A DNA stretch of 64,000 bases from Hibiscus mutabilis (lineage: Eukaryota > Streptophyta > Magnoliopsida > Malvales > Malvaceae): positions 26,958,750 to 27,022,749 of the forward strand of contig CM033719.1 in NCBI GenBank assembly GCA_019671005.1, written 5' to 3'. Below the pieces are notes generated by a model, which saw only the letters and a list, made by a program, of their open reading frames with translations, was not told the origin of the DNA and did no database searches. The position numbers and the translations under genes were made by a program. Position 1 is the stretch's first letter; each line of letters opens with the position of its first letter. Positions 1-10,405 of this stretch are shown piece after piece.

Positions 1-1678
1 CCCATGAAATCATCCCAGCTTTAATTTGTTGAAATTCAATCTGAATTTCATCTGATTGGTTCCAATTTGGGAGATTTTGCACCCCAACTTAATTAGGGTT
101 CGAACCCCTTTTCTTCCTTATTTTGCAGGTGAGCGGCAACGGCGATGGGCGGCGACGGCGGTGTTGGACTAAGCCAGTCGAGGCGAGTCGACCGACACCA
201 ACCACGGCAGCCGCCGTGACCCAGAGGCGGCCGGGAAGCAACGGCAGCCAAACTGCGTGCGAACAGAGGAGGGTTTCGGGGGAGGAAACCCGCGCGCGTG
301 CAGTACAAGTGCCAGGCGCGTGGTCACGCGTGGTCTCCCTCCTTATATATATATATTTTTTTATTTTTTATTATTATTTATTTTTTTATTTTTTGAAAAA
401 TTAGTGACAACAAATTTTATTGACATTATGTTTTGAAATTTTTGGTGTCACTACCTCACTTAGGCTATATCAGTCTAATGCATTCATTTCCATGCATATG
501 CAGGTTATATGATTTCTTCTTGGGTTGATCATGATTGAAAGTTGCAAGTCACTGCTTAAAGTTCCAAGTAGATATAGATTTCCTTAGTTGAACTCCTTAT
601 ATGGTGGCATAGTGGTATATAGAAGCATGTTACTAATATTGTTGTAACAAGACATTAGATGCTGCAAAATCTGTAAATGGCTTATCTATTCCTCGAAATT
701 ATTTAAATAATTATTGTTGGTTATTCACCTTGATTGATTAATTAGTAAACATCATAGTTGGATGAATGCTCAAGCTAAATGGATGGAATGAGGCTACCAC
801 GCAAGATTATGCTAACTAAATAGAATGCTTATGTATGTTCTTTGTTATAATTTGTATAACAAACAAGATGTTTCCAATGAACTTCTTGAAAATTCTTTGG
901 TAGAAGTTATGTGCTTGTTGATACCTTAGTATATACGTGTTCATTGGATTGGCAATATACATGTGCTTAGTTGAAACATATCCATGTATACATGTACATG
1001 TTAGTTCGAATAATTGATGCCTTATTTAGCAAGTAACCTATGTTGTAATATGCCAAATTGATATCTTATTTAATAAGTAAATCTTGTTATAATATCCAGT
1101 TCATATGCTAGTGTGTCAAGTATTTTGTATATTATTAACCTTCGATAAGGATAAGCCATAAAGGCTTATAGTTTAATTAATGAATTATAGAAAGTCTTGC
1201 ATAGCAAGACTTATCCTTTTTATTGCTTGTTGTATATCCAATTGAGTGAACAAATATACTTGATCAAATACCTATGTATTTATATATGCTTTGTGTGAAT
1301 AATCATGTATATGTGAATAGGCTTATCTTGAATATCTATGTAAGGGTCTAATTACTTGTTCGAATGATCTTGCCCTATTGTTCAAGCATGTTGTTTAATA
1401 TATGTATATCTTGTATAAAATGAAAAGATAAGGGTTGAACTTCCAAAGATTTAAATAGATTAAAATCTATGCTTGACATATCAGAATGGACGAGACATGA
1501 AAACAATTTCATAATAATTGATCTATAACCTGGGTTGTATCATAAATTAAGTTATATGGTTAAAGTTTACTAAAAAAATAAAAAATAAAATCAAGTTCTT
1601 GTTTATGTGATTCATGAAAATTTTTGCTATAACATCCTCAATTTCAATTTTCTTCTAAACCGGGTAGAGGATGTTACA
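1..1678 (+). mobile_element. 3' part of a Gypsy (Del/Tekay-like) LTR
   Basis: The stretch ends in GATGTTACA at 1678, followed two bases later by a TGGTATCAG primer site, which is the classic 3' end of a Del/Tekay-type Gypsy LTR. The start TG is not in the window or not recognisable, so the 5' limit is unknown. Positions 100-400 are GC-rich with a CGGCGACGG-type stretch after a TTTGCAG acceptor-like site, and 340-400 is T-rich low complexity. Positions 410-1640 are AT-rich with no open frame. I infer a solo or truncated LTR; 1-400 could belong to a different repeat. Confidence 0.6.
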
Positions 1679-1681
1679 ATT

Positions 1682-1697
1682 TGGTATCAGGGCTTAG
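1682..1697 (+). other. Primer binding site, tRNA-Met type
   Basis: TGGTATCAGGGCTTAG sits two to three bases after the LTR end and matches the common plant TGGTATCAGAGC site for initiator tRNA-Met with one change (A to G in AGC). It sets the LTR end and the plus-strand orientation of the element. Confidence 0.7.
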
Positions 1698-1751
1698 GTT
1701 TAGCCAATTTTAGGGTTAAACCGAAGTCTATTGTATGTCTGCATTCTGCAT

Positions 1752-1790
1752 ATGCCACCTAAGAGTTCAGTTTCTGTTCAGCTTTGCTGA
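1752..1790 (+). pseudogene. Start of a Gypsy gag, broken after 12 codons
   Basis: ATGCCACCTAAG (MPPK) stands where Del/Tekay gag starts, about 55 bases after the primer site. The frame reaches TGA at 1788-1790. The element then loses similarity and runs into the tRNA-like repeat near 1900. It is a truncated remnant. Confidence 0.5.
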
Positions 1791-2228
1791 CTTGCAATTA
1801 GCACGATATGTATACTTTGTTTTGACATTCAGAATGGGGAAAGTATTTTGAGTTTGATAATACAAATTAGTCGTCATTAAAGAAATTTGAGGACGAAATT
1901 TGTAGAAATCATACTCGATCATACTGAATAAGAGCCCATACAGTTCCGACATATAAAGACGTAGAGAATAATGAAAGAATAAACAATTAGTAATTGCTTA
2001 TCGTTCAGTCTTTTTATATGAAATTACCATTTTACCTTTTATACATATATAGCCACTAAAGAGATAAAATGTGTTTTTATAGAAAACCTAATTTTGTACG
2101 ATTTAGATTTTATGTTTAAAAAATATAAAAAAATATGTTCTTTTTATACATACACATCTCTTGAGAGACTAGTACTAGAGTGAAAGATTTTACTTTTGGT
2201 ATTAATTTTCAAATGTCAATCCAATAAA

Positions 2229-2299
2229 GCCCTTGGTGAGGATTGAACTCACAACCTTTTGCTTACGAAACAAACGCACTACCATTATGCTACAAAGGC
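2229..2299 (-). tRNA. tRNA-Thr(CGT)-like sequence, most complete copy
   Basis: Read on the minus strand, these 71 bases fold as a full cloverleaf. The acceptor GCCTTTG pairs with CAAGGGC (one G-T pair), the D stem is GCAT/GTGC with loop AGTGGTA, the anticodon stem has loop TTCGTAA (anticodon CGT), and the T arm is GTGAG/CTCAC around TTCAATC. An A-box match (TAGCATAGTGG) and a B-box-like GTTCAATCC are present. It is embedded in a tandem repeat and the other copies are damaged, so it is more likely a repeat-borne pseudo-tRNA than a working gene, though this copy could in principle be transcribed by Pol III. Confidence 0.55.
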
Positions 2300-2719
2300 A
2301 ATTGATGAAATATTATTATTTTAACAAGATTTATATTTCGTAGAAATCATACACGATCTTATTGGATGAGACCCCATACAACTCCAGCATATAAAGACGT
2401 AGAGAATAACGAAAGAAGAAAAAAAATAGTGATTGCTTAACGTTTATTCTTTTTATATGAAATTATCATTTTTACCTTTATACATATATAACTATTAAAG
2501 AGATAAAATGTGATTTTTTATATAGAAAATCCTGTTTTTTTATGAATTAGATTTTATGTTTGAAAAATATAAAAAATATTTTTTTTTTGCTTAAATCATA
2601 CTAGTGTATAGTGATAATATAATTTTATTTTTAATTACATGACTCAAATCTATCTAATTCACCATTAAAGTGAAAGATCTCACTTTTGACACAAATTATC
2701 AAACAAATTAATTATCAAA

Positions 2720-2777
2720 GCCCTTGGTGAGGATTGAACTCACGACCTTTTGCTTAGGAAGCAAACACACTACCACC
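2720..2777 (-). pseudogene. tRNA-like copy 2, 5' end lost
   Basis: The T arm, anticodon arm and 3' acceptor strand match copy 1. The anticodon loop reads TTCCTAA (CCT) and the 5' acceptor and part of the D arm are missing, replaced by repeat sequence after CACCA. Confidence 0.6.
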
Positions 2778-3047
2778 AATGAATATTATTAATTTAACAA
2801 GTTTTACATTTTGTAGAAATCATACTAGATGAGAGTCCATATAGCTCCAACATATAAAGACGTAGAGAATAATGAAAGAAAAAAAAACAAGTATTTGCTT
2901 ATCGTTTTGTCTTTTTATATGAAATTATCGTTTTACCTTTATACATATATAGGTATTAAAGAGATAAAAATGTGTTTTTTAGAAAACCTGATTTTTTACT
3001 ATTTAGATTTTATGTTTAAAAAGTAAAAAAAAATATGTTAACTTTAT

Positions 3048-3671
3048 GGTCCTGCTTGACAATTAACGGATAGTTGATAGCAGATTAAATTAGCTGATAG
3101 CTGATTTGACTAGCGGATTGTATTAGTTGATTGTATAAAAGTGTTTGGTAAATTAATTGATAGCTGATAGTTGCTTGATTATTTAAACAAGCAAAATGAC
3201 ATATAAGGACATGATTATATTCAATATTTGTTTAATTAATTTGATTATGAATTTTTTTTAATATAACATTACAAAGCATATTTGAAGGATCTATATATTA
3301 ATTTATTATTTATATAATTATTTTTAATACAATTTAATTAATTATTAAATATAAATATAAATATAAATATAAATGTGTGAGAATAAAAGAAAAAAAACAA
3401 AAAACTATTAGTTTACAAATGTCACAGTGTAAATATGTGAGAGTGAGAAATTAAAATAGAAAAGTTAAAAATTTGGGTTATTTGGAGATTTTTCATAATT
3501 ATTAAGGGTAAAATGATCTTTATAACTCTTATGTCAAAATCTATAACTTCAAAAATCTCTTATTAGCCGCTTTTTCAAAATTAGAGGTTTTACCCCCAAA
3601 CATTCAAATGAGTGGATTTGACTGGTCAAACCTCTAATATTAGCTCAAACCTCTATTTACCAAATAGGGCC
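3048..3671 (-). mobile_element. MITE with GGYCCT termini, uninterrupted copy
   Basis: The ends are imperfect inverted repeats: GGTCCTGCTTGACAA at the left and, on the other strand, GGCCCTATTTGGTAA at the right. It interrupts the tandem-repeat unit between TTTTAT and GTTTAAATC, with TAT on both sides (3-bp duplication). There is no coding capacity. A diverged second copy in the opposite orientation flanks the hAT element (31481-32015 and 35338-35460). A PIF/Harbinger-type origin is suggested by the 3-bp duplication, but TAT is not the usual TWA. Confidence 0.6.
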
Positions 3672-3816
3672 TATGTTTAAATCATACTTGCGTATATGTG
3701 ATAATGCAGTTTTTAATTGTAGGCCTAAATTTTATTAAATTCATCTCTTGAGAGACTAGTACTAGAGTGAACAATCTTACTTTTGGTATAAAATTATCTA
3801 AAAGTTAATCAATAAA

Positions 3817-3866
3817 GCCCTAACGACCTTTTGCTTACAAAGCAAACATACTACCACTATGTAGCT
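3817..3866 (-). pseudogene. tRNA-like copy 3, T arm deleted
   Basis: The acceptor AAAGCCC is followed directly by TAACGACC, so the TTGGTGAGGATTGAACTC stretch (T arm) is lost. The anticodon loop reads TTTGTAA (TGT). The 5' end fuses with GTAGCTATTAAAG of the next unit. Confidence 0.55.
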
Positions 3867-4030
3867 ATTAAAGAGATAAAATGTGTGTTTTATAGAAAAC
3901 CTTTTTTTTTTTTTGCGATTTAGATCTTATGTTTAAATAATATAAAATGTGTTATTTTTATGTTTAAACCATACTTGTGTGTGTATATGTGATAAACTCT
4001 ATCAAATTCATCTCTTGACTACAATTAATC

Positions 4031-4081
4031 AAGATTGAACTCACGACCTTTTGCTTACGACTACCACTGTGCTACAAAGGC
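4031..4081 (-). pseudogene. tRNA-like copy 4, anticodon arm deleted
   Basis: T-arm sequence GATTGAACTCACGACC and the 5' acceptor GCCTTTGTAGC are present, but the sequence jumps from TTGCTTACGA to CTACCACTG, removing half of the anticodon arm. Confidence 0.55.
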
Positions 4082-4184
4082 AATTGATAAAAATGTTGTA
4101 TTTTAACAAAGTTTGCATTTCATAGAAATCATACTCAATCGTAGAGGATAACAGTCTATACAGCTTCGACCTATAAAGACAGTT

Positions 4185-4984
4185 ATGATAGGTCATCTCT
4201 TTCGCCAAGGTGTGCTCTCAAAGTGGATTTGCATAAGGCTTTTGACAGCCTGTCCTAGGATTTTATCATTAACCTACTTGAGGCTTTGGGCTTGCCTGCT
4301 AAGTTCAGGGAATGGATTGGTGTGTGCCTGACAACACCAAAGTTTTTTGTGACTTTTAATGGCACCTTGACTGGTTATTTTGGAGGGGCTAGGGGGATTA
4401 GGCAGGGTGATCCCCTTCTCTCTTACATCTTTGTAATGGTTATGAACTGTTTGTCCAAGTTGTTGGGTGCTGCAGCTGCTAGGGGGTGTTCTAGTTTTAT
4501 CCCAAGTGCAGGAAGTTTGGCCTCACACATCTCTCTTTTGCAGATGATCTGCTCATCTTTTGTAAAGGTAACCTTGACTCAGTTGTGGGAGTGAAATGTG
4601 TGCTGGAAAAGTTTTATGACATCTCGGGCTTACAGCTCAATGCTGCCAAGAGTGAGCTTTTTGTTTTTGGAGTGAGTTCTAGTGCAATTGACGTTATAGT
4701 TCAGGCGACTGGCTTTACACTAGGCCATTTGCTTGTTAGGTACCTGGGTGTGCCTTTGGTCACTCAAAAGCTTTCTGAGGGAGATTGTCATACCTTGCTA
4801 GATAATGTAAGGGCAAAGTTTGAACAGTGGTCTGGAAGGAACCTTAGCTATACTTATCTGGCTTCAACTAATTCGATCTGTCCTCTATGGTATTCTAAAT
4901 TTTTGGACTAGACAGTTTATCTTGCCTAAGTTTGTCCTTAATAAGGTGAACCAACTTTGCTCTAGATGTTTTTGGAAGGGAAGT
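4185..4984 (+). pseudogene. LINE (L1-type) reverse transcriptase, first part
   Basis: The frame from 4200 reads LHKAFDSLS, a stop, then DFIINLLEALGLP and later GIRQGDPLL, the RT motif after the palm region. The FADDLLIFCKG catalytic YADD-type box follows in another frame at 4525-4570, then a frame with GLQLNAAKSEL and RYLGVPL. These are successive pieces of one LINE ORF2 RT domain with at least two frame changes and one stop. The 5' half of the LINE (endonuclease, ORF1) is missing. The reading stops at CFWKGS where an LTR element is inserted, and the LINE continues at 16813. Confidence 0.85.
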
Positions 4985-6284
4985 TGTAATCACTCATTTT
5001 TGACCGGTTTTTAGTGTTATTAGTATTATTTTAATGGTAGTACTATTAATATAAAATTAATAAAAAATCAAAAAATAATAAATAATAAATAATATAAAAA
5101 AATTAATTAAAAAAAAAGGAAAATTGGTGGTTTTAGGGTGACCACGTCACCCTTAACCCACCCCAATTGCCTATATAAAGGCACGGGGCAGGGACAATTA
5201 CACACGCCAATTGGAGAAGAAATGGCAGCCAATTTACACTCCAGAATTGCACGCCAATTTTGCCAATCAATTGGCAATGCAATTGGCACCCCCAAATCGT
5301 GGGGCTAGGGGATGGGGCAGTGCCTTCGACCCCAGTTGGTTCGATCCAACATTTGATTAGGGTCCTATTTTAGGTCCGATCTAGTTAATATTTTTGGAGA
5401 GGTCGCGTAGATCTCGGTGGGGTTCAGTCGGGGTTCGTCATTCGAGCTCCTAGTTAGGTATATTTTCTTCCCTTTTTATTAGTGTTGTAATTTTTATAAT
5501 TTAATGAAGTATTAATTATTTTAAAATTGTAGTCTTATTTTTTTAGTTTTTATGTTTATGTTTTAGATTAGTATTTAATATGTTTTAAATTTATGTTTTA
5601 TATTAATATTTTAGTTATGTTAAATTTATTTTTTATGTGTTAGATTAATATTTATGAATGCTAGTATTTTATTTATGTTAGATTAGTTTTTATTTATAAG
5701 TTAGATTAATATTTTTGTATGTATGTTTTAGATTAGTATTTTATTTATGTATTTTATTTATGTTAGATTAGTATTCTATTATGTTAATATTTATTTGTAT
5801 TGTATTTAAATTATTTGCCGTGTTTTATATTTTGCTCACTAAGTTTGCATAATGGAATATATAATGTCAATGCGGTGCCCTTTTATCCGAGCGTAAACGG
5901 GGCCAGTATCAGGCGTAGTGATAGTGGTTGGGCGTTTACTCTCGGATAACGGGGCCTTTAAAATTTATTCACAATTATAACCGAATTTTAAACTAATCAT
6001 CACTTTAATCCGGAAAGTTTAATATTAATAAAACGGTAATTATTAAAGTACCAATTTTGGGCGGTGTGGGGTGCTAATCCTTCCTCATCCGTAACCGACT
6101 TCCGAACTCAAAGTTTTTGAATCTCTGGTTTTATGGTGTCCGGCCTACCTAAGTGGCCGGTAGCGACTCCAATTTTTAAATAAAATTCGGTTTTTAAAAC
6201 CCCCACGGAATAAATATTTTATATCCGAAAAATCACAAACACATCGAAAACTCGTTTTTTTTAGCGAAAAAAGACATCGCTACA
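4985..6284 (+). repeat. 5' LTR of element A
   Basis: 1300 bp from TGTAATCACTC to GCTACA. It matches the 3' LTR base for base over long stretches with scattered substitutions and small indels, so the insertion is moderately old. The 5490-5800 part is very AT-rich with repeated TTAGATTAGTATTTTATTTATG. The block CCGAGCGTAAACGGGGCC ... GGCGTTTACTCTCGGATAA (5888-5950) is an inverted pair around GAGTAAACGC. The end carries GTAACCGACTTCCGAACTC and GTGTCCGGCCTACCTAAGTG, shared in diverged form with the E1-E3 LTRs. Confidence 0.9.
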
Positions 6285-6286
6285 GA

Positions 6287-6305
6287 TGGCGACTCCGCTG
6301 GGGAC
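6287..6305 (+). other. Primer binding site, tRNA-Arg type
   Basis: TGGCGACTCCGCTGGGGAC starts two bases after the LTR end. Its complement would end a tRNA in GUCGCCA with an acceptor strand pairing to GACUCCG, as in plant tRNA-Arg. Tat/Ogre elements are known for tRNA-Arg priming. The same site with the same 2-bp gap serves the elements at 41280, 50539, 52660, 54040 and 59406. Confidence 0.7.
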
Positions 6306-6496
6306 TATTTTTTGTTTTTAACAAAATAAAGAGAGTCAAGCTTTTTCAAATAATTACCGCTTTAATAATATTAGAAGTTTCGGATTAAAGTGACTATTAA
6401 ATTAATATTAGGTGGTAATTGCGCGTTTATTTTAACGCATTTAAAATTTGGCATATAAACCCGTTTTTAAGTGGGGGAAAACGCTAATGCTTTCGT

Positions 6497-6578
6497 GGAG
6501 ATATCGTTCTCCCGTGTAGGCCTAGCAAGTACCTTCGGGGCTCGAGTACCTTATGCTTTCGTAAGGATATCGTTCCTT
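6497..6578 (+). repeat. Two leader hairpins with one loop and different stems
   Basis: Two copies of a ~66-bp unit start TGCTTTCGT. The first contains GGAGA-TATCGT-TCTCC (6497-6512) and the second AAGGA-TATCGT-TCCTT (6563-6578). Loop and spacer are constant, and the stem changes on both sides so that pairing is kept. Confidence 0.6.
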
Positions 6579-6972
6579 CGTGCAGGCATAAGTGAATGGG
6601 TCCCCCTGAATTGAACCCGGTTGAAAGGAGCCTATAATGGGTGATGATCGGGGGCCTTGCTACTCTTACTAGAGGACAGCAAGGACAATTCGGGTACCTT
6701 CTAGCACCAACACTGCATGTAGAGAACATATAGAAACCCACCCCTTTAGAGCCATGCGGATAACCTCAAGTGTTTTAGACGGGAAAAATAAGGTTTTTTG
6801 TTTGTTTACCTTATTTTATTTTATTTGTTCTTTTATTTATTATCTTATCCGGTACTAACTCATTTTTGTGTTTTATTTTTATTTTACACATATTTTTGTT
6901 GCATTATCATTGCATCCACATTACATAGAGGCGTTGATTCAAGTGGTTTGCCCGATTAAAAAATCTTTCATC

Positions 6973-7266
6973 ATGGAAAAAATGTGTCTTAGGAAGGACG
7001 ACATCGATCCAGTCGCGCGACATCGGTCAGAGATTAATCAACAGATCCGAAGTAATAATTTGCCAAGCAAGCGTGTAATGCCAAAGTATACATACGAGAC
7101 CCTGATGGTGGACATACGACGAGTTGCAAGGCGTGTGAATGACTTAGCTACCGATGTCGCGGCTCTCCGACCTTTCGTAACCCCGGACATGGAAGAAGCA
7201 CCAAGGTTTATCAAGTTGCTCAGAGCTGTCGAGGAGGTAGGAGGTAGAGCTAGAGCTTATGTGTAG
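6973..7266 (+). CDS. Short leader ORF of element A, 97 aa
   Basis: An open frame starts at the ATG of MEKMCLRKDDID and ends at TAG 7264-7266. It is Arg-rich (RRVARRVNDLATD, residues about 55-67) with a possible short helix, and has no recognisable domain. I chose the internal ATG because the upstream part of the frame is low-complexity Phe/His. It sits between primer site and gag remnants, where Ogre-type elements carry an extra ORF1, but I cannot show homology. It could also be a chance frame or a gag N-terminus. Confidence 0.35.
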   Translation: MEKMCLRKDDIDPVARHRSEINQQIRSNNLPSKRVMPKYTYETLMVDIRRVARRVNDLATDVAALRPFVTPDMEEAPRFIKLLRAVEEVGGRARAYV

Positions 7267-9860
7267 AATTTTATTTTGTAATTAAGACTTTTTGTAATAG
7301 AGACTCTTTTTGTAATAGGGAATCCTTTTGTAATATGGACCTTTTTTGTAATCTGGACCCTTTAATTCCCATGAAAGTCGTTCGAAAGGGTGATTACCAG
7401 CGGAATCAACGCCTTTATTTGCATTCATATTGCATTTCATGACATGGTGTTGATTCAAGAACAGTTCTTTAAAAGGCTTTCAAAATAGAAAAAGTCTGCT
7501 TTGCCAGAAACGATAATATTACAGTATCAAGTTAGGCCGAGCAAAGACCAATCGAGAAAGAAGACGGTACGATAGTAAGGCACGTGCGACGCAGAAGATT
7601 CAGTCAGGGCCGCAGAACCCCAATTTTAAATCTTCACATTTGACCATTTTTTAAAAAAAATCTCAGATTTTAATTTAACTCATTTAAAAAAAAAGAGAAA
7701 AATTTAAAAATATTATTCTTTTGCTTTGAAACTTCTTCCCTCATAAAACTTTCAGAATAATAATAATAACAAAAAGAAACCTAAAAGTTTCATTTTTAAG
7801 TAAGTTAAAACTTTTTGATAATAAAAAGGGGGAATTTTTAAACCAAATGATCCTTGAAAATTTTAATTTAAACCCCAAAAAGTTTTAAAGTACTCCCCTA
7901 GGATCGATAGAATCCATCCCTGTTTAGACGTATTATTCGTTTGCACCCAGATCTATAGAAGAAAAGATCTTGTCTGCATTATGCATCACTTGTTGATGTC
8001 ATTTTCAGAAGCCACAAAAATAAAGATCATGACGAAACAAGTTTATGGAGTAGCACAAGAAGAGAATACGAGGTCACCCGTCATCCTGGAGACAACGTCG
8101 AGATGTAGAGCATGAGCTTTGCTTCCTGAAGTCAAGATCTCTAGAAGGAAGCTAACTGTCACATGTAATTCATTATTAATTTCTTGCAAACATACATTTT
8201 CTCTGTTGAAAGTTTTTCAAAGATTGTTCGAGAATCAACATCGCATTTGCATGCATTATTGCATTTATAGGGTATTGATTCCCGAAGTGATTCCTCAAAT
8301 CTCAGAAATCGTTCATAATCGGCAAAGGGTCATCTGGTCAGATATTAGAGGGCACGGATCCAGGGTTTTGTCCCAGAACAAGATCGAAGACAATAGAAGA
8401 AGAACCATCTAAAGACTTCAGGTCAGACACGGTAAGGATACACGGTACTGGTAATGAGCAAAGTAAAGTGCAAGAGTTGAAAGAAGCAGAGGGAAGACGT
8501 GATGAATCAGATGAATACTTTGACGAAAGTTAAGTGATCCATCAAAACGAAATGTAAGCGATCCATCAAACCGAAAGAAGAACCGATTAAGGATCAGAAT
8601 AGAGAGCGAGATAGTCAGAATTCTACTTCCAAGTCAGCCAAATACGACAAATTGAACCCTTATTACCTCGGTGAAGTCTCTAGCGAAGAGATCGTCTTAT
8701 CCAAGAGATTACGACACACGTGCTAGAGGCAATTACCATTTAGGAAGTTTGGGTCACGGTATTGAGGATTGCGAGGCCCTGAGGAATGAGTTCAAGATCT
8801 TATCGCGATGAGGATTTTAGGTTTCGAAGACGGAGTTCCCCAATTCTATAGTGAGCTAACAATCACCCGAGGGGCAAAGTTGAGGAGGAATCGATATCCA
8901 GGACAAAGTTCGAGTAATACCGAAGTGGGTCACTCAAGCGAGTTAAATTTGAAGATCAGAGATAGGGGCATCCCAGGAGAGGGATATTATTTCGAGTTCA
9001 GCCAGCTCAGATGAGAGAGATAACTTGGATAAAATTGAATTTGTAGAATGATCATCAAAAGCTTTCCTGAGTGTTTAAGAATATCAGATTGGGTCACCTT
9101 TAATGAATAGATGAACGGTGTTGTCTAGTTGAAAGACGACTCGAAATATTGAAAGAAGAAAAACTAGTCAAGCAAGAATCAAGTCAGGATGTTATAAGTT
9201 GGAAAGGGCAACTTCCAAGCTACGAAAGACTAGGCAGGGGATAGATGAAGACCCAAAGATCGATATTACTCGAGCAGGTAAGGCGGCTTAACAAGGTGGC
9301 AGACTTTATCAGAACGTGGATCAAGTGTTGGACTACAGAGGCAAGCTGACCGGACTACTAGATGAAGTTAAGAAAGTAGGCACTGAAGCTTATCAGTAAC
9401 TGTGAATATCTGATATAATGAAACCTTTTGTCCTCAATAAACGTCGTTCTATAAGGATCACTTTTGGAATCAATACCTTACTGCATTCATATTTATATTT
9501 TAGGATTGCATTGCATTGCATTACATTGTACAATCATGACATATTTTACATAACACTATCACTACCTTGCATAATATTTTTTGGGGGTAATCCAAAGAAC
9601 AATTAGAGTTTTATCGTGGATAAAAGAATTGAACACACTCAAAAATCAAGATTCAAGCAGTTAAAAGATGGACTCAAGAGAAAAAGAGAGAAAAAGAAGT
9701 TTGATGCCTTTAATGCAAGAAAACTCTGTTTGAACCCCGATTTAGTCGTTCCTCTGGATTCCAAAGATTTCCAGATTTGCGCATAATAAAGGAAAAAGAT
9801 GCCCCAAGATTTGCGTGACCATATTCTGCAAAAAAAAAAGATGGGGGGCTACATTGAAAA
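7267..9860 (+). other. Decayed interior of element A, first part
   Basis: There is no intact frame. At 8710-8800 a reading YHLGSLGHGIEDCEALRNEF resembles the C-terminal cysteine/histidine box of Tat/Ogre gag (H..G..GH.IEDC). The order of fragments is disturbed, and several segments open with CATTGCATTTATAG-like duplicated leader pieces (7420, 8250, 9485). The rest gives no recognisable protein. Confidence 0.45.
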
Positions 9861-9864
9861 TTAT

Positions 9865-10405
9865 CGATCCACTACTTCCCCGACAGTCTAGCAGGACCTA
9901 CCTTGATATGATATGCTTTGGACCTAGCACTAAGTCATCGGTATCTCTAGGGTACGAAGATGAAACCTGGTGAAAGCTTTAAGGAATGTGCTTTGAGGTG
10001 TCTGTGTTTAGTGACCCAGGTACAACCTCCCGTAGATGAAGAGAAAATTGACTTCTATGCCACCTTTCATATTTCTTCTTTAATAAGATGCTCGAGAAAA
10101 TGAAAGCCAGCTTTGAGGACTTCATGACAGTCAGAGAGAGAATCGAACATGCACTCTGGGACCTAAGTTTAAAGACCAGACCTTCCTATGAGCAGAAGGA
10201 AACAGAGAGATAAATGGGTACCACTTTCAAAACATTGAGGCACTAGGGCATGACACTAAGAAATTTGGGGTCGTTAATAGAAAAAATTAAGAAGCTGTTG
10301 ACGAGGGAGTCATGACGAGAGAGTTGATCCAGCGGTGGAAAAACAAGAGAAGAGGCAAGCCTACACTACCTTGGAAGGGGCAGAATGAGTTAGTACCCTG
10401 GAGAT
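9865..10405 (+). pseudogene. Decayed gag capsid region of element A
   Basis: Across several frames one reads LIHYFPDSLAGPT, MKPGESFKECALR, LVTQVQPPVDEEKIDFYATFH, then FEDFMTVRERIEHAL. This order matches the retrotransposon gag core (FQ.SL.G.A..W, NE.F..YA.RWR, A.QV.PP..E.E, F.D.V..GE.IE) seen intact in the E3 gag at 55690-55960. Frameshifts and missing pieces make it non-functional. Confidence 0.65.

Larger units (their letters stand above)
1903..4184. repeat. Tandem repeat with tRNA-like cores, left block
   Basis: A unit of roughly 440-470 bp recurs. Its landmarks are GAAATCATACTCGATC, ATATAAAGACGTAGAGAAT, TTTTTATATGAAATTA, AAAGAGATAAAATGTG, GAGAGACTAGTACTAGAGTG, and then a tRNA-like sequence in reverse. 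Unit starts are near 1903, 2345 and 2817; later units near 3672, 3865 and 4122 are partial and carry deletions. A MITE lies inside at 3048-3671. The same repeat resumes at about 18035, so 4185-18034 is inserted DNA. Confidence 0.75.
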
